DNA of 37,508 bases, from positions 1 through 37,508 of the forward strand of contig JAIESI010000294.1 of assembly GCA_019746135.1 (NCBI GenBank), given 5' to 3'. The translations under genes were made by a program, and so were the position numbers. This DNA is from Xanthobacteraceae bacterium (GTDB lineage Bacteria > Pseudomonadota > Alphaproteobacteria > Rhizobiales > Xanthobacteraceae). Positions 29,214-36,552 of the stretch are shown here, in pieces; position 1 is the first letter of the stretch; the number at the start of each line of letters is the position of its first letter. The notes beneath the pieces were generated by a model. It was not told the DNA's origin, did not search any database, and saw nothing but the letters and a program-made list of their open reading frames with translations.

Positions 29214-29903
29214 ATGGTCCAACGCGTCAGCACGGTGGCGTTCGAGGGCATCGAGGTGCGCGCCGTCGACGTGCAGGTGCAGGTCGCGCCCGGATTGCCT
29301 GCCTTCAACATCGTCGGCTTGCCCGACAAGGCCGTGTCCGAAGCGAAAGAGCGCGTGCGCGCGGCGATGGTCGCCTCAGGCCTCGCACTGCCGGCGCGGC
29401 GCATCACCATCAATCTCGCGCCGGCCGACCTGCCGAAGGAAGGCAGCCACTACGACCTGCCGATCGCGCTCGGCTTGATGGCCGCGGTCGGCGCGATCCC
29501 GCATGACGCACTCACAGGCTTCTCGGTGCTGGGCGAACTGGGCCTCGACGGCTCGATTGCGGCGGTGGCCGGCGTGCTGCCCGCGGCGATCGGCGCGAAT
29601 GCGCGCAACGAGGGCCTGATCTGTCCCGCCGCCTGCGGGCCGGAAGCCGCCTGGGCGAGCCCGGAGATGCCGATCGTCGCCGCCGCCTCGCTCATTCAGC
29701 TCGCCAATCACTTCAAGGGCACGCAGGTGCTGAGCCGGCCCAAGCCCGGCAAGCACGAGGCTGGCATTCGCACCGAGACCACAGCCGCGCCGCTCGATCT
29801 TGCCGACATCAAGGGCCAGGAGAGCGCCAAGCGCGCGCTCGAGATCGCCGCGGCCGGCGGCCATAACCTTTTCAATAATGGGCACGTAGCAGAAAGCACT
29901 TGA
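29214..29903 (+). pseudogene. comM: comM (yifB) 5' part, truncated by the integrative element
   Basis: ComM is a hexameric AAA+ helicase that extends branch migration during natural transformation and is normally about 510 aa. Here the N-terminal ChlI-like domain is intact: VAFEGIEVRAVDVQVQVAPGLPAFNIVGLPDKAVSEAKERV, RITINLAPADLPKEGSHYDLPIAL, and LADIKGQESAKRALEIAAAGGHNL. The reading frame then leaves the family just before the expected Walker A (GPPGxGKS) and ends after 10 unrelated residues at 29903. ATG 29214 has GAGGGG ahead of it. The 229-aa product has no ATPase domain and cannot be functional. The rest is presumably beyond the far end of the element. Confidence 0.88.
29865..29885. other. 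left integration junction (attL region) in comM
   Basis: Protein similarity to ComM ends at the leucine codon at 29868-29870; the following codons (TTC AAT AAT GGG) do not match the expected MVGPPGSGK. The crossover of a large serine recombinase would be at a 2-bp core close to this point. The exact core cannot be fixed without the right junction or an empty site. Confidence 0.6.
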
Positions 29904-29930
29904 CCCCGAGGCAACCGCTGGCAGGGTCAA
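29900..29930. repeat. inverted repeat between comM stub and the TK-like gene
   Basis: Seven-bp arms TTGACCC (29900-29906) and GGGTCAA (29924-29930) are separated by 17 bases. This lies close to the junction and just upstream of the first element gene, so it could be a recombinase-binding arm, an operator, or part of a promoter. The function is not determined. Confidence 0.4.
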
Positions 29931-29945
29931 AGCCACGGAGCGCCC

Positions 29946-30554
29946 ATGACACCCATCGATCTCGTCCGGACCGCTGGACCCGAAACCACCGTCACCATCC
30001 GCGAGTTCGACCAGCGGGGTTTCGGCGCCCTTGGTACCCGCAAGGCCGTCAGCCTGATCCTTGCGGCCGTCGATCGCGGGGCGGAGGTCGTCTTCGTGTT
30101 CGGTACGGGTGCAGGGACCAGATATGCCCGTTTCCCTGACAGGAAGCCCAACCCCCGCGTACGGCCACCCGACCTGACGGCGATCGTTCGCCGGTACGTG
30201 CGCGCGGACAATGCCGAGTTAGGACCGGGGACCTTCCATCTTAGCGCTCTGTCCATGCCGCTGGCAGAGGCGGCAGAGATGGCGGAGGACGGCCTGATCT
30301 CCCGAGGGTCGACAGTCGTAATCGACGACGAAAGCGAGTTCGCCGACGGCGATGTGATGGGGCCGTTCGGCCCGCTCGTCACCCTGCTGGCTCAGGGTGT
30401 GAACGTGGTGCTGAGAGGACAGACGTTCACTGCCGGCACTCCCGTCGGATCGCAGGTCCCGCAGCTCATGATGCTGGCGATGAGGCTCGGCGAGGTCTCC
30501 ATCGGCAAGGCGACGTCTCCTGAGATGTTCGCTGCAGCTTTCGGAGCACGCTGA
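29946..30554 (+). CDS. thymidine-kinase-like P-loop protein with degraded Walker A
   Basis: A 202-aa protein. Its layout follows type II thymidine kinase: a P-loop position GALGTRKAV (28-35) where active enzymes have G-(A/P)-M-x-(S/A)-G-K-(S/T), a strand RGAEVVFVF with G-TRY (44-60), then TVVIDDESEF (123-132) where TK has VxxDExQF. GVNVVLRGQTFTAGTPVGSQVPQLM (151-175) fits the TK strand and lasso loop. The P-loop lacks GK(S/T) and the C-terminal zinc ribbon is missing, so kinase activity is unlikely. The stop overlaps the recombinase start as TGATG, implying coupled translation. It may regulate recombination or be a nucleotide sensor; both are inference. The homology is by eye. Confidence 0.55.
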   Translation: MTPIDLVRTAGPETTVTIREFDQRGFGALGTRKAVSLILAAVDRGAEVVFVFGTGAGTRYARFPDRKPNPRVRPPDLTAIVRRYVRADNAELGPGTFHLSALSMPLAEAAEMAEDGLISRGSTVVIDDESEFADGDVMGPFGPLVTLLAQGVNVVLRGQTFTAGTPVGSQVPQLMMLAMRLGEVSIGKATSPEMFAAAFGAR

Positions 30555-32386
30555 TGTTCGACGTCACCAACTACAGCGCCGACGTGCCGATGATCTATCC
30601 GTACAGCCGCGTCTCCGATCCGAGGCAGGTGAAGGGCCACGGTCTCACGCGGCAGGGCGACGCCTTCAGCCAGTGGCTCGACAATGAAGCGCCCAAAGGG
30701 ATGGCGGTCGAGACGAACCTGACACTCGTCGACCGAGGCGTGAGCGCGTTCCGCGGCGCCAACCGTGTCATCGGAACCTTCTCGAACTTCGTCCTGCTAG
30801 CGCGCGCCGAGCGGATCAAGAAGGGCAGCATCTTCGCCATCGAGAAGCTCGACCGGATGTCGCGCGAGCCGGCCTACAAGAGCATGGCGCTCTTCCTCGA
30901 AATCATCGGCCACGGGATCGACATCGTGACCTTCGGTTTCGACGGCCGCTTCCATTTCCGCCACGACGCCGACTATCAGGTTCAGGGTACGAACATCATG
31001 TGGGCCCTGATGTCGCTGATGCGCGGTAACGAGGAGAGCGAAGTTAAGAGCACGCGCGTCGGCAAGGCTTGGAAACGGAAGCGGGAAGATGCCCGCACCC
31101 AGCGCAAGCCGATGACGGAGCTGACGCCGGCGTGGATCGAGCTCGACAGGACGGCTGGCAAATACATTCTGATTCCGGAGCGCGTGAAGATCGTCGTGGA
31201 GATCTTCGAGCGGGCGGCGGCGGGCGAAGGGCGCCGCACGATCGCGAAGGACTTCAACCGACGACATGAGCCACGCTGGGGCCGCGGCGACAAGAGGGGC
31301 GACGCGTGGCACGCGAGCTACATCGGGAAGATACTCAACAACCGCGCGGTGCTTGGGGAATTCCAACCCGGCCAGCACCCGAAGGGCGGCAGTTGGACGC
31401 CTGACGGCGACGATCCAATCAAGGACTACTTCCCGCGCGTCATTAAGGACGCACTCTGGCATCGTGCTCAGTTCGCTCGCTCGACGAGGCGTAACGGCAC
31501 CGGCGGTAACCCGGAGACGCAGCGCAATCTGTTTCAGGGACTTGCCTTCTGCGGCGACTGCGGCGGTCGGATGACCTATGAATACAAAGGCAAAAAATCC
31601 CTGCCGAAGCTCGTCTGCGCTCACCACCTGCGGCTCACGCCCAGCGAGGTGAGGAAGGGCAAGCAGAAGTGCACGACGTCGAGGCGCTACGACTATCGGC
31701 GTTTCGAGGCTTCTATGTTGCTCGCCCTGCACACGGAGGCATCTGCGCTGCTGAATCACGAAACCGAGCAGCAGTCGGCTCGCCGCGCGGAGTTGGAGAT
31801 CGAGTTCTCGAAGCTGGCCGAACTACAGCGGAACCTCGACCGGTGGACTGTGGCCTTGGACGGCGAGGAGTCTCCCCCGAAGACGTTGATCGCGAAGCTC
31901 TCCAAGATCGAGCAGTCGATCGAGGAAACGAAGACTACGATTGCCGCCATGGAGCGCGAGGTCCGAGGCCTTCCTGCCGTTGTGGCGACACCCCAAGGTG
32001 TCAAGGCGCTTCAGCAGTCGCTACGGCGCTTCAAGACCAACGAGGAACGCCGGGAACTCAACGCCCGCATCAAGCGACTCATTGAGCGGATCACTTTCAC
32101 GACCAATAGGGATGGCGGGGCCACCATCTCGGCAAAGTTCTTCAGTGCGGCGGAGAACAGCAAGAAGAAGGATGCGTTTACCGCCGACCTGCACATCGGC
32201 CCTGAAAACGCCCCGGATCCGGTGGAGACGGCTTTCATGAAGCGTTTGCCGATGAGCCCGCGCTTTGGCGCAATCAACGACGACGAGCAGGTCCTGGCGC
32301 GCCGTCTGGAGACCCGCGGCTGGCTCAAGGTGCGCCGCTTAAACGCGGGATGGCGCGCCAGCCGATTGATCCGCGTGGAGACCTAA
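30554..32386 (+). CDS. large serine recombinase (integrase)
   Basis: A 610-aa serine recombinase. The N-terminal catalytic domain has YSRVS with Ser21 as the predicted nucleophile, GLTRQGDAF, and FAIEKLDRMSRE (the DRLSR-like region). A recombinase domain with the R-x2-IA.DFNRR pattern follows, then a zinc ribbon with Cys333, Cys336, Cys355 and Cys373. A long coiled coil lies at about 405-470 (AELEIEFSKLAELQRNL, KLSKIEQSIEETKTTIAAME). This is the architecture of phage and ICE integrases that cut a 2-bp core and need a separate directionality factor for excision. It is the first typical mobile gene after the broken comM and is very probably what inserted the element there. Confidence 0.95.
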   Translation: MFDVTNYSADVPMIYPYSRVSDPRQVKGHGLTRQGDAFSQWLDNEAPKGMAVETNLTLVDRGVSAFRGANRVIGTFSNFVLLARAERIKKGSIFAIEKLDRMSREPAYKSMALFLEIIGHGIDIVTFGFDGRFHFRHDADYQVQGTNIMWALMSLMRGNEESEVKSTRVGKAWKRKREDARTQRKPMTELTPAWIELDRTAGKYILIPERVKIVVEIFERAAAGEGRRTIAKDFNRRHEPRWGRGDKRGDAWHASYIGKILNNRAVLGEFQPGQHPKGGSWTPDGDDPIKDYFPRVIKDALWHRAQFARSTRRNGTGGNPETQRNLFQGLAFCGDCGGRMTYEYKGKKSLPKLVCAHHLRLTPSEVRKGKQKCTTSRRYDYRRFEASMLLALHTEASALLNHETEQQSARRAELEIEFSKLAELQRNLDRWTVALDGEESPPKTLIAKLSKIEQSIEETKTTIAAMEREVRGLPAVVATPQGVKALQQSLRRFKTNEERRELNARIKRLIERITFTTNRDGGATISAKFFSAAENSKKKDAFTADLHIGPENAPDPVETAFMKRLPMSPRFGAINDDEQVLARRLETRGWLKVRRLNAGWRASRLIRVET

Positions 32387-32500
32387 GCGCCGTTAGCTAC
32401 CCATGAGGGACAGCGCGGAAACCGTCGCCGTCGACCGCTCGGCGTCTATGGATTTGTGTTTCCAGAAACACATCTGCGCCGTTTGTGTCGCTAGAGACAC

Positions 32501-32533
32501 CAAAACGAAAGCCCCGGCGCGGTGGCCGGGGCT
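32501..32533 (-). terminator. intrinsic terminator, minus strand
   Basis: A perfect 9-bp stem, AGCCCCGGC/GCCGGGGCT (32510-32518, 32525-32533), with a 6-base loop. On the minus strand it is followed by TTTCGTTTTG, a fair T-run; on the plus strand no T-run follows. It therefore ends minus-strand transcription, though the stem may also help stop the recombinase transcript. Confidence 0.6.
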
Positions 32534-32688
32534 GCGTGTCTGAAGGTCTGAACCGGCGCTCGCGAACTGCGAACACACCGTGTGCTTTCAACCACCTCCC
32601 GTAGGAGGTCTAAACCGGGTGACACCGTCGACGTTCCCATCGATGACTTCCAACCACCCTCAGACGCGATAAGCATTGAGCTGATCTC
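32501..32688 (-). ncRNA. candidate structured small RNA of the element
   Basis: On the minus strand TTGACA (32700-32695) is followed, with a poor -10, by about 185 bases containing ACCTCC/GGAGGT (32609-32594) and CACA/TGTG (32584-32574) stem-loops. They end in a 9-bp terminator stem with T-rich tail (32533-32501). There is no plausible open frame. The first hairpin pairs a Shine-Dalgarno-like GGAGG with its complement. It could be an antisense or regulatory RNA, or merely two unrelated hairpins. Confidence 0.3.
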
Positions 32689-32792
32689 GGCATCTGTCAA
32701 CGGTGGCCGTCGCAGCAGCGGTTAACGCCAGATCATCTGATTCCTGCACCGACGTCACCGCGATGTTAAGCGACCGCCTGTACGGTGTCGGC

Positions 32793-33059
32793 ATGAAGCA
32801 CATCACCGCCATCACCATGCTGCTGCTGGCCGCCGGCGGCGCGCAAGCGGAGCCCTGCAAGAGCGCCTGGGACCGCGAGACGCCCGGCTGCATGCCGATC
32901 GGATCGACGACGCCGAACCGCCCGCGGACCGACACCAACGACTACGGCGTCAAGTACAGCAACGGCGAGCCAGCGCTCGGGTGCAAGGCGCGGACGATGA
33001 ACGTGACAGCGCCGGACGGCAGCGGCGGGCAGACAGCGGTCTACACCTGCCGGTGGTGA
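32793..33059 (+). CDS. small secreted four-cysteine protein
   Basis: An 88-aa protein with a Sec signal peptide (MKHITAITMLLLAAGGAQA, cleavage after residue 19). The mature 69 residues contain Cys22, Cys33, Cys64 and Cys86, enough for two disulfides, and end in CRW. There is no lipobox. No family is recognised. The ribosome site is poor; the ATG at 32793 is chosen because the signal peptide begins there. It stands alone on the plus strand and is convergent with the coupled operon that ends at 33093. Confidence 0.6.
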   Translation: MKHITAITMLLLAAGGAQAEPCKSAWDRETPGCMPIGSTTPNRPRTDTNDYGVKYSNGEPALGCKARTMNVTAPDGSGGQTAVYTCRW

Positions 33060-33092
33060 GAGCTTCTTGTTTCCTCGGGACCACCGGACTCT

Positions 33093-33338
33093 TCACTCTT
33101 CGTCCGCCCATTCCTCGATTTCGTGTTGATATGCAATACCGTCCGGCGTGGCGCGCAGCTTCACCCCGTGCTCAAAGTCATTTGCGGCCGCCAAGCCCGC
33201 CTTCGTAAGCTCTCCTGCTGCCGAGAGATGGGCGGCGCGCAGCACGATGCCAGAATCGACTTTCGCCACCAGATCGCGCAGCAGAGCCAGCGCGGCGTCA
33301 GATGGAACATCAGTCAGCAAACGTCTACTGCCGCCCAC
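33093..33338 (-). CDS. small acidic protein, last gene of the coupled operon
   Basis: A protein of 75-81 aa with the real sequence from about LLTDVPSDAALALLRDLVAKV to EIEEWADEE. It starts either at GTG 33338 (overlapping the upstream gene by 14 bp) or at TTG 33320 (just after that gene's stop). It is mostly helical with an acidic C-terminus. I do not recognise it. The weak starts make it the least certain member of the operon. Confidence 0.5.
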   Translation of the reverse strand: MGGSRRLLTDVPSDAALALLRDLVAKVDSGIVLRAAHLSAAGELTKAGLAAANDFEHGVKLRATPDGIAYQHEIEEWADEE

Positions 33339-33870
33339 GTTCGCCAGCCGGTCCTTTCCACGGCTCGAAGATGGCGCGCTCGCCGCGACTGCGCGGTTTG
33401 GGATACGTCCGCCTGAGCACGCGTTCGGCGGCGGCACCTTCGAGCAGGCAGCGATCGCACACGTTGATGACCAACTCGCCCGGTTGGCCATCGAAGATGG
33501 ACGACGGGTAGTGGCCGCGCGTCGCGAATTCGAGGGCGTCGAACGGCTGGTTATTGCCGTACGACCAATCCTTGAGTGGCTTGCCGCAGCATAGGCAGGG
33601 GATCGTCGGTGGATACGGATGTCGTCGTCGGTGGCGTCCAATCGTGATCTGAAACTCCCAGAGCGCCTTCCAGCGCCACCATTCGCGACGCTGGAACGGC
33701 GTGTAGTACCGGACGAGCTCTACGGCCGTGCAGGAGGGAGAGAAATAAACGATGCCGAACGGGTTTTCGCGCGGGTTCGGCTTCCCCGGCGACCGGCCGC
33801 GCGGTTGGTCTAGCCAGCGCAGTTCTAACTTTCCGCCGTCTCTGCGGTAGGTGTCATGCCGCGCCGTCAC
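33325..33870 (-). CDS. putative zinc-binding protein (CxCC/CxxC)
   Basis: A 181-aa protein. The C-terminal half has CLCC (Cys92, Cys94, Cys95) and CDRC (Cys138, Cys141) 43 residues apart, a likely zinc ribbon, with an aromatic-rich stretch (FQRREWWRWKALWEF) ahead of it. The N-terminus is basic. No catalytic motif is seen. The start is GTG 33870, which overlaps the upstream stop as GTGA; an apparent longer frame upstream reads through other genes in the wrong frame and is not used. It may bind nucleic acid (inference). Confidence 0.6.
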   Translation of the reverse strand: MTARHDTYRRDGGKLELRWLDQPRGRSPGKPNPRENPFGIVYFSPSCTAVELVRYYTPFQRREWWRWKALWEFQITIGRHRRRHPYPPTIPCLCCGKPLKDWSYGNNQPFDALEFATRGHYPSSIFDGQPGELVINVCDRCLLEGAAAERVLRRTYPKPRSRGERAIFEPWKGPAGERGRQ

Positions 33871-34223
33871 GACCGGATGTAGCGGATGACTTCTCCGCTC
33901 TCTTTGTCCGCGCTGGCTTGAACAACGAGCTCGTTCCAGATCTCCTCCGGAATCCGCTCGTCCTTGCCGGGCTGAAGCTCCACGTCGTACCACCAGGCGC
34001 CGTCGTGCTGACGCTCGGCCTTCACGACCTTGCCGACCTTCAGCACCATCCCTGCCGCCGCCTCGCACCAACAGGCGAACGGCAGCAGCTCGCCGAGCGA
34101 GTACTCTTGTCCAGACTGCAGCGCAGCGTTGCCGGACGCGGCGAAGCCGAGTGCGCGCTCCGGCGGAAGCCAGGTCGCTGCACCGGCGATCGTCAATGCT
34201 TTCATCACATCGCGTCTGTTCAT
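33867..34223 (-). CDS. small protein with twin-arginine-like signal
   Basis: A 118-aa protein starting MNRRDVMKALTIAGAA, an RR pair (Arg3, Arg4) followed by a hydrophobic stretch, as in Tat signal peptides. The exported part has CWCEAAAGMVLKVGKVVKAE and a DGAWWYDVELQPG segment suggesting a small beta domain. ATG 34223 overlaps the upstream stop by 4 bp. I do not recognise a family. An exported protein is unusual inside an operon of otherwise cytoplasmic element genes. It could act in the periplasm or at the membrane. Confidence 0.62.
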   Translation of the reverse strand: MNRRDVMKALTIAGAATWLPPERALGFAASGNAALQSGQEYSLGELLPFACWCEAAAGMVLKVGKVVKAERQHDGAWWYDVELQPGKDERIPEEIWNELVVQASADKESGEVIRYIRS

Positions 34224-34501
34224 GTGTCGCGCTGCCCTGCTGCTTTCTCGGCTTCGTCGCCCGCGAACTTCGCGACCCGCTCCACCAGCCGCCACACGCT
34301 CTGCCGTCGATTATGCGACATGATGTGGCCCCGCACGGACCAGTCCGGCGCCGGCACACAAGGGTTCTGACTCTCGCCGACCGAGATGGCGTAGTGCATA
34401 CGGTCGGAGCTCTCTTCCATGGCGACGACTTCGGCAACGGCCTGCTCGAAGGCGCGCTTATGGTCACCTCCAGGGATCACGCGGACGACGATCTGGATCA
34501 T
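34220..34501 (-). CDS. small conserved mobile-element protein
   Basis: A 93-aa protein: IQIVVRVIPGGDHKRAFEQAV at the start, YAISVGESQNP in the middle and HNRRQSVWRLVERVAKFAGDEAEKA at the end. The HxRRQSVWxLV segment and the VxVxPGGD opening resemble, from memory, small proteins in alphaproteobacterial phages and ICEs; their function is unknown. Both ends overlap neighbours by 4 bp (ATGA). Confidence 0.65.
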   Translation of the reverse strand: MIQIVVRVIPGGDHKRAFEQAVAEVVAMEESSDRMHYAISVGESQNPCVPAPDWSVRGHIMSHNRRQSVWRLVERVAKFAGDEAEKAAGQRDT

Positions 34502-34737
34502 TTCCGGCGCGCCCTCGCTCCGTTGCGCTTGTCGGCCAGCAGTACGGCGCGGACGCCGCCCTTGCCCTTCCGGGCGATCACGTGCGGCCCATTCCAGAGT
34601 TGGTCGTACGTGTCGACCTGGATTTTGACCTCTACCGGCTCCTCGATGTCGTCCATGCCGAGTTCGTAGCCGGGGACGACCACGCGCGCGTCTCCGGGAA
34701 ACGCACGCAGTTTTTCGATGAGATCGGCGACAGTCAT
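34498..34737 (-). CDS. small phage-type protein (MTVADLIEKLRAFPGDARVVV)
   Basis: A 79-aa protein whose start, TVADLIEKLRAFPGDARVVV, and following GYE..MDDIEEPVEV match a small-protein type common in phages and plasmids. A helix is followed by a beta strand. It has no known function. ATG 34737 overlaps the metallophosphoesterase stop by 4 bp, and its own stop overlaps the next start by 4 bp. Confidence 0.7.
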   Translation of the reverse strand: MTVADLIEKLRAFPGDARVVVPGYELGMDDIEEPVEVKIQVDTYDQLWNGPHVIARKGKGGVRAVLLADKRNGARARRK

Positions 34738-35315
34738 TTTTCGAACTCCACCACGAAATTCATCCGCACCGGCTCGCCATCCACCTGCTCGCCCTCGAAG
34801 CCGGCATTGCGGATCAGGCGACGGCTACCGATCATGCGATCCGAAAACCCGTGGTGGTGTCCGTAGATCCAGATGCCGCCTTCCCTGAGCGTCGGAAGAA
34901 TGATGCCGGGGGATGGCGGAAAGTGTGTGACGATGACGTCGGCACCGGCGACGGCAAGCGCCGCGGCCGACGACGTGTAGCGTGCATCTTCTGGCGTCCA
35001 AAGTGTCGCGCCGGCGAACCTGACGCCGCCGATCTCGACGGCATCGAGCTCAAGCCAATTGACGCCGTGCTTCTCGGCTGCCACCTGACCTTTGTAGGCG
35101 ACGACTTCGAGCGGCGCACCGGCCCACTCGTGATTGCCGGCGACGAACACTGACGGCTTGCCGCGCGCGATTGCGGCAACCATCTCGATCGACATATCGA
35201 TGTCGGAGGTGGTTACGTCGCCTGCGCACACGAAGACGTCGAATTGTGGTGCATTGACCGCGATGTCCTCGACACCGCGCTCGGCGTGCATGTCGCTGAG
35301 TACCCAGAGCTTCAT
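34734..35315 (-). CDS. metallophosphoesterase
   Basis: A 193-aa calcineurin-like phosphoesterase with a full set of metal ligands: SDMH (Asp8, His10), AGD (Asp33), GNHE (Asn61, His62), VTH (His131) and GHHH (His153-155). It should hydrolyse phosphomonoesters or phosphodiesters. The absence of extra domains fits the short Ser/Thr-phosphatase-like and cyclic nucleotide phosphodiesterase groups that phages carry. It is in the middle of the coupled operon with 4-bp overlaps at both ends. Substrate unknown: RNA 2',3'-cyclic phosphate, protein or second messenger are options. Confidence 0.88.
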   Translation of the reverse strand: MKLWVLSDMHAERGVEDIAVNAPQFDVFVCAGDVTTSDIDMSIEMVAAIARGKPSVFVAGNHEWAGAPLEVVAYKGQVAAEKHGVNWLELDAVEIGGVRFAGATLWTPEDARYTSSAAALAVAGADVIVTHFPPSPGIILPTLREGGIWIYGHHHGFSDRMIGSRRLIRNAGFEGEQVDGEPVRMNFVVEFEK

Positions 35316-35827
35316 GTGTCCTCTCGCGCCCGGCTCGTCGCCCAGCCTCGCAGTTTTTCGCGATCAACCTTGAAGAATGCTCCGTACTGTTGCGCCGCGA
35401 CGATCAGATCCTGCTCGCCATCGCTGCCTGCCTGCTCCAGGAATTGCCAACCCTGGATCGCCTCGCACGTTTTGTCGTCGTCGAGCAGTGCCGGATCGTC
35501 GTCGACGGCCTGGGCCAGCGCCTTCAGCACCTGGTAGTAGACCCATCGATCCTGCGAAGAGCGCCAGGCGTATCCGTACGGCGGTGCGCCGAGCATCCGC
35601 CATGCGGCCGCGAGATCCCGGTTCGCAGCGTCTGTCGCACTCTGCAGGCAGACCTTGCGGACGCTATCCCGCGCAATCTTGTCCGGCGTTTTTATCGCCC
35701 ACACGTCCGGACTCGCCGTCAGCCCCAGCCGGCCGGCGGATTCCTGAAACGCCGCTTGCGACACCAGCACGAAGGCGGCATGCCAGTCGGCCGACATCAT
35801 GGCGCGTATGATGAGAGGCTTTTCCAT
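35312..35827 (-). CDS. hypothetical protein of the coupled operon
   Basis: A 171-aa protein. The N-terminal 40 residues have a helix-rich start (IRAMMSADWHAAFVLVSQAAFQ). A central stretch includes GAPPYGYAWRSSQDRWVYYQVLKALAQAVDDDPALLDDD, and a C-terminal QDLIVAAQQYGAFFKVDREKLRGW follows. It is mostly helical, with no signal peptide. I do not recognise it. ATG 35827 overlaps the upstream stop as TGATG. Function unknown. Confidence 0.65.
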   Translation of the reverse strand: MEKPLIIRAMMSADWHAAFVLVSQAAFQESAGRLGLTASPDVWAIKTPDKIARDSVRKVCLQSATDAANRDLAAAWRMLGAPPYGYAWRSSQDRWVYYQVLKALAQAVDDDPALLDDDKTCEAIQGWQFLEQAGSDGEQDLIVAAQQYGAFFKVDREKLRGWATSRAREDT

Positions 35828-36552
35828 CAATGCACCGTCCCGCCGTCGTCCTGGTCGTCACCAAGGATCCGGACGAACACGTCGTTGTAGATGCTCGGCA
35901 CGCGGCCGGCCTGGGCCGCGGCGAACGGGTCCGGGTTATTCGGCGGCGCCTTGAACAATCGATTCCACGCGTCGAGCGTCGCCATCACCTCACCATCGCG
36001 ATCGCGCGGAATCATCCTGCCGATGGCCATGCCGAGATTGACGGCGCCCACAGCAAGTTGCCGCTGATCGGTCCCATCGACCGCGAGCAGATCCCACGCG
36101 TCGGCGACTTCTACGCGCCCTTGGGTCCGGGCGACTGCGGCGACAACCTGGGGCATCAACGCCGTCGTCGTTCGGCGCGCCGCCGTGCGGAGGAGTCCGG
36201 GCAGCGTGTGCATTCCGGTCCGGTCGATCGCATGCTCGTAAGCGCTCTGCCTGTTCGGACGTAGCGCGACCTGAACAATCGGTGGTTGGGCGTCGTTCGG
36301 CCAGCCCAGGAGCCAGATTCGATCCATCGTCCGGACCCAGTGGAATTCGTGATCGATCGCGACCAACCAATCCGACGAATGCGCGACGTCACCGCCGACG
36401 GACAGCTGCACGCCCGTCCGGCCGTCCTTCGAGACCCACACGATGTCCCACAGATCCGCGATCGCCGCGGCGGCCATCACCGATGTGGGCGGCTGCGACG
36501 TCGTCTTGATCTTGGCGATCTCTTGCGCGGTCCGGCTCAATGGGTCGTACAT
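35827..36552 (-). CDS. hypothetical protein of the coupled operon
   Basis: A 241-aa protein, the largest of the coupled operon. Sequence includes VMAAAAIADLWDIVWVSKDGRTGVQLSV, MDRIWLLGWPNDAQPP, a helical middle, and an acidic tail ending DDQDDGGTVH. There are no catalytic motifs or signal peptide that I can identify. ATG 36552 has GTGGGA ahead and overlaps the upstream gene by 16 bp; GTG 36564 is an alternative. It could be structural or regulatory. Confidence 0.65.
   Translation of the reverse strand: MYDPLSRTAQEIAKIKTTSQPPTSVMAAAAIADLWDIVWVSKDGRTGVQLSVGGDVAHSSDWLVAIDHEFHWVRTMDRIWLLGWPNDAQPPIVQVALRPNRQSAYEHAIDRTGMHTLPGLLRTAARRTTTALMPQVVAAVARTQGRVEVADAWDLLAVDGTDQRQLAVGAVNLGMAIGRMIPRDRDGEVMATLDAWNRLFKAPPNNPDPFAAAQAGRVPSIYNDVFVRILGDDQDDGGTVH

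Larger units (their letters stand above)
32387..32792. other. gene-poor stretch after the recombinase
   Basis: I see no convincing gene in these 406 bases. It holds a terminator-like hairpin (32510-32533) and, reading the minus strand, a chain of smaller hairpins after a TTGACA box, described as a candidate RNA. The short open frames here pass through the terminator and have no family pattern. Confidence 0.5.

Noticed and set aside
32534..32620. tRNA-like segment on the minus strand (GGTTCA)
   Set aside because: No cloverleaf with acceptor stem, anticodon arm and T-arm can be drawn; only simple hairpins remain.
33325..34467. 380-codon minus-strand frame spanning several operon genes
   Set aside because: Only its last 181 codons look like protein; the rest is the wrong frame of three coupled genes, and GTG 33870 with a GTGA overlap gives a better start.
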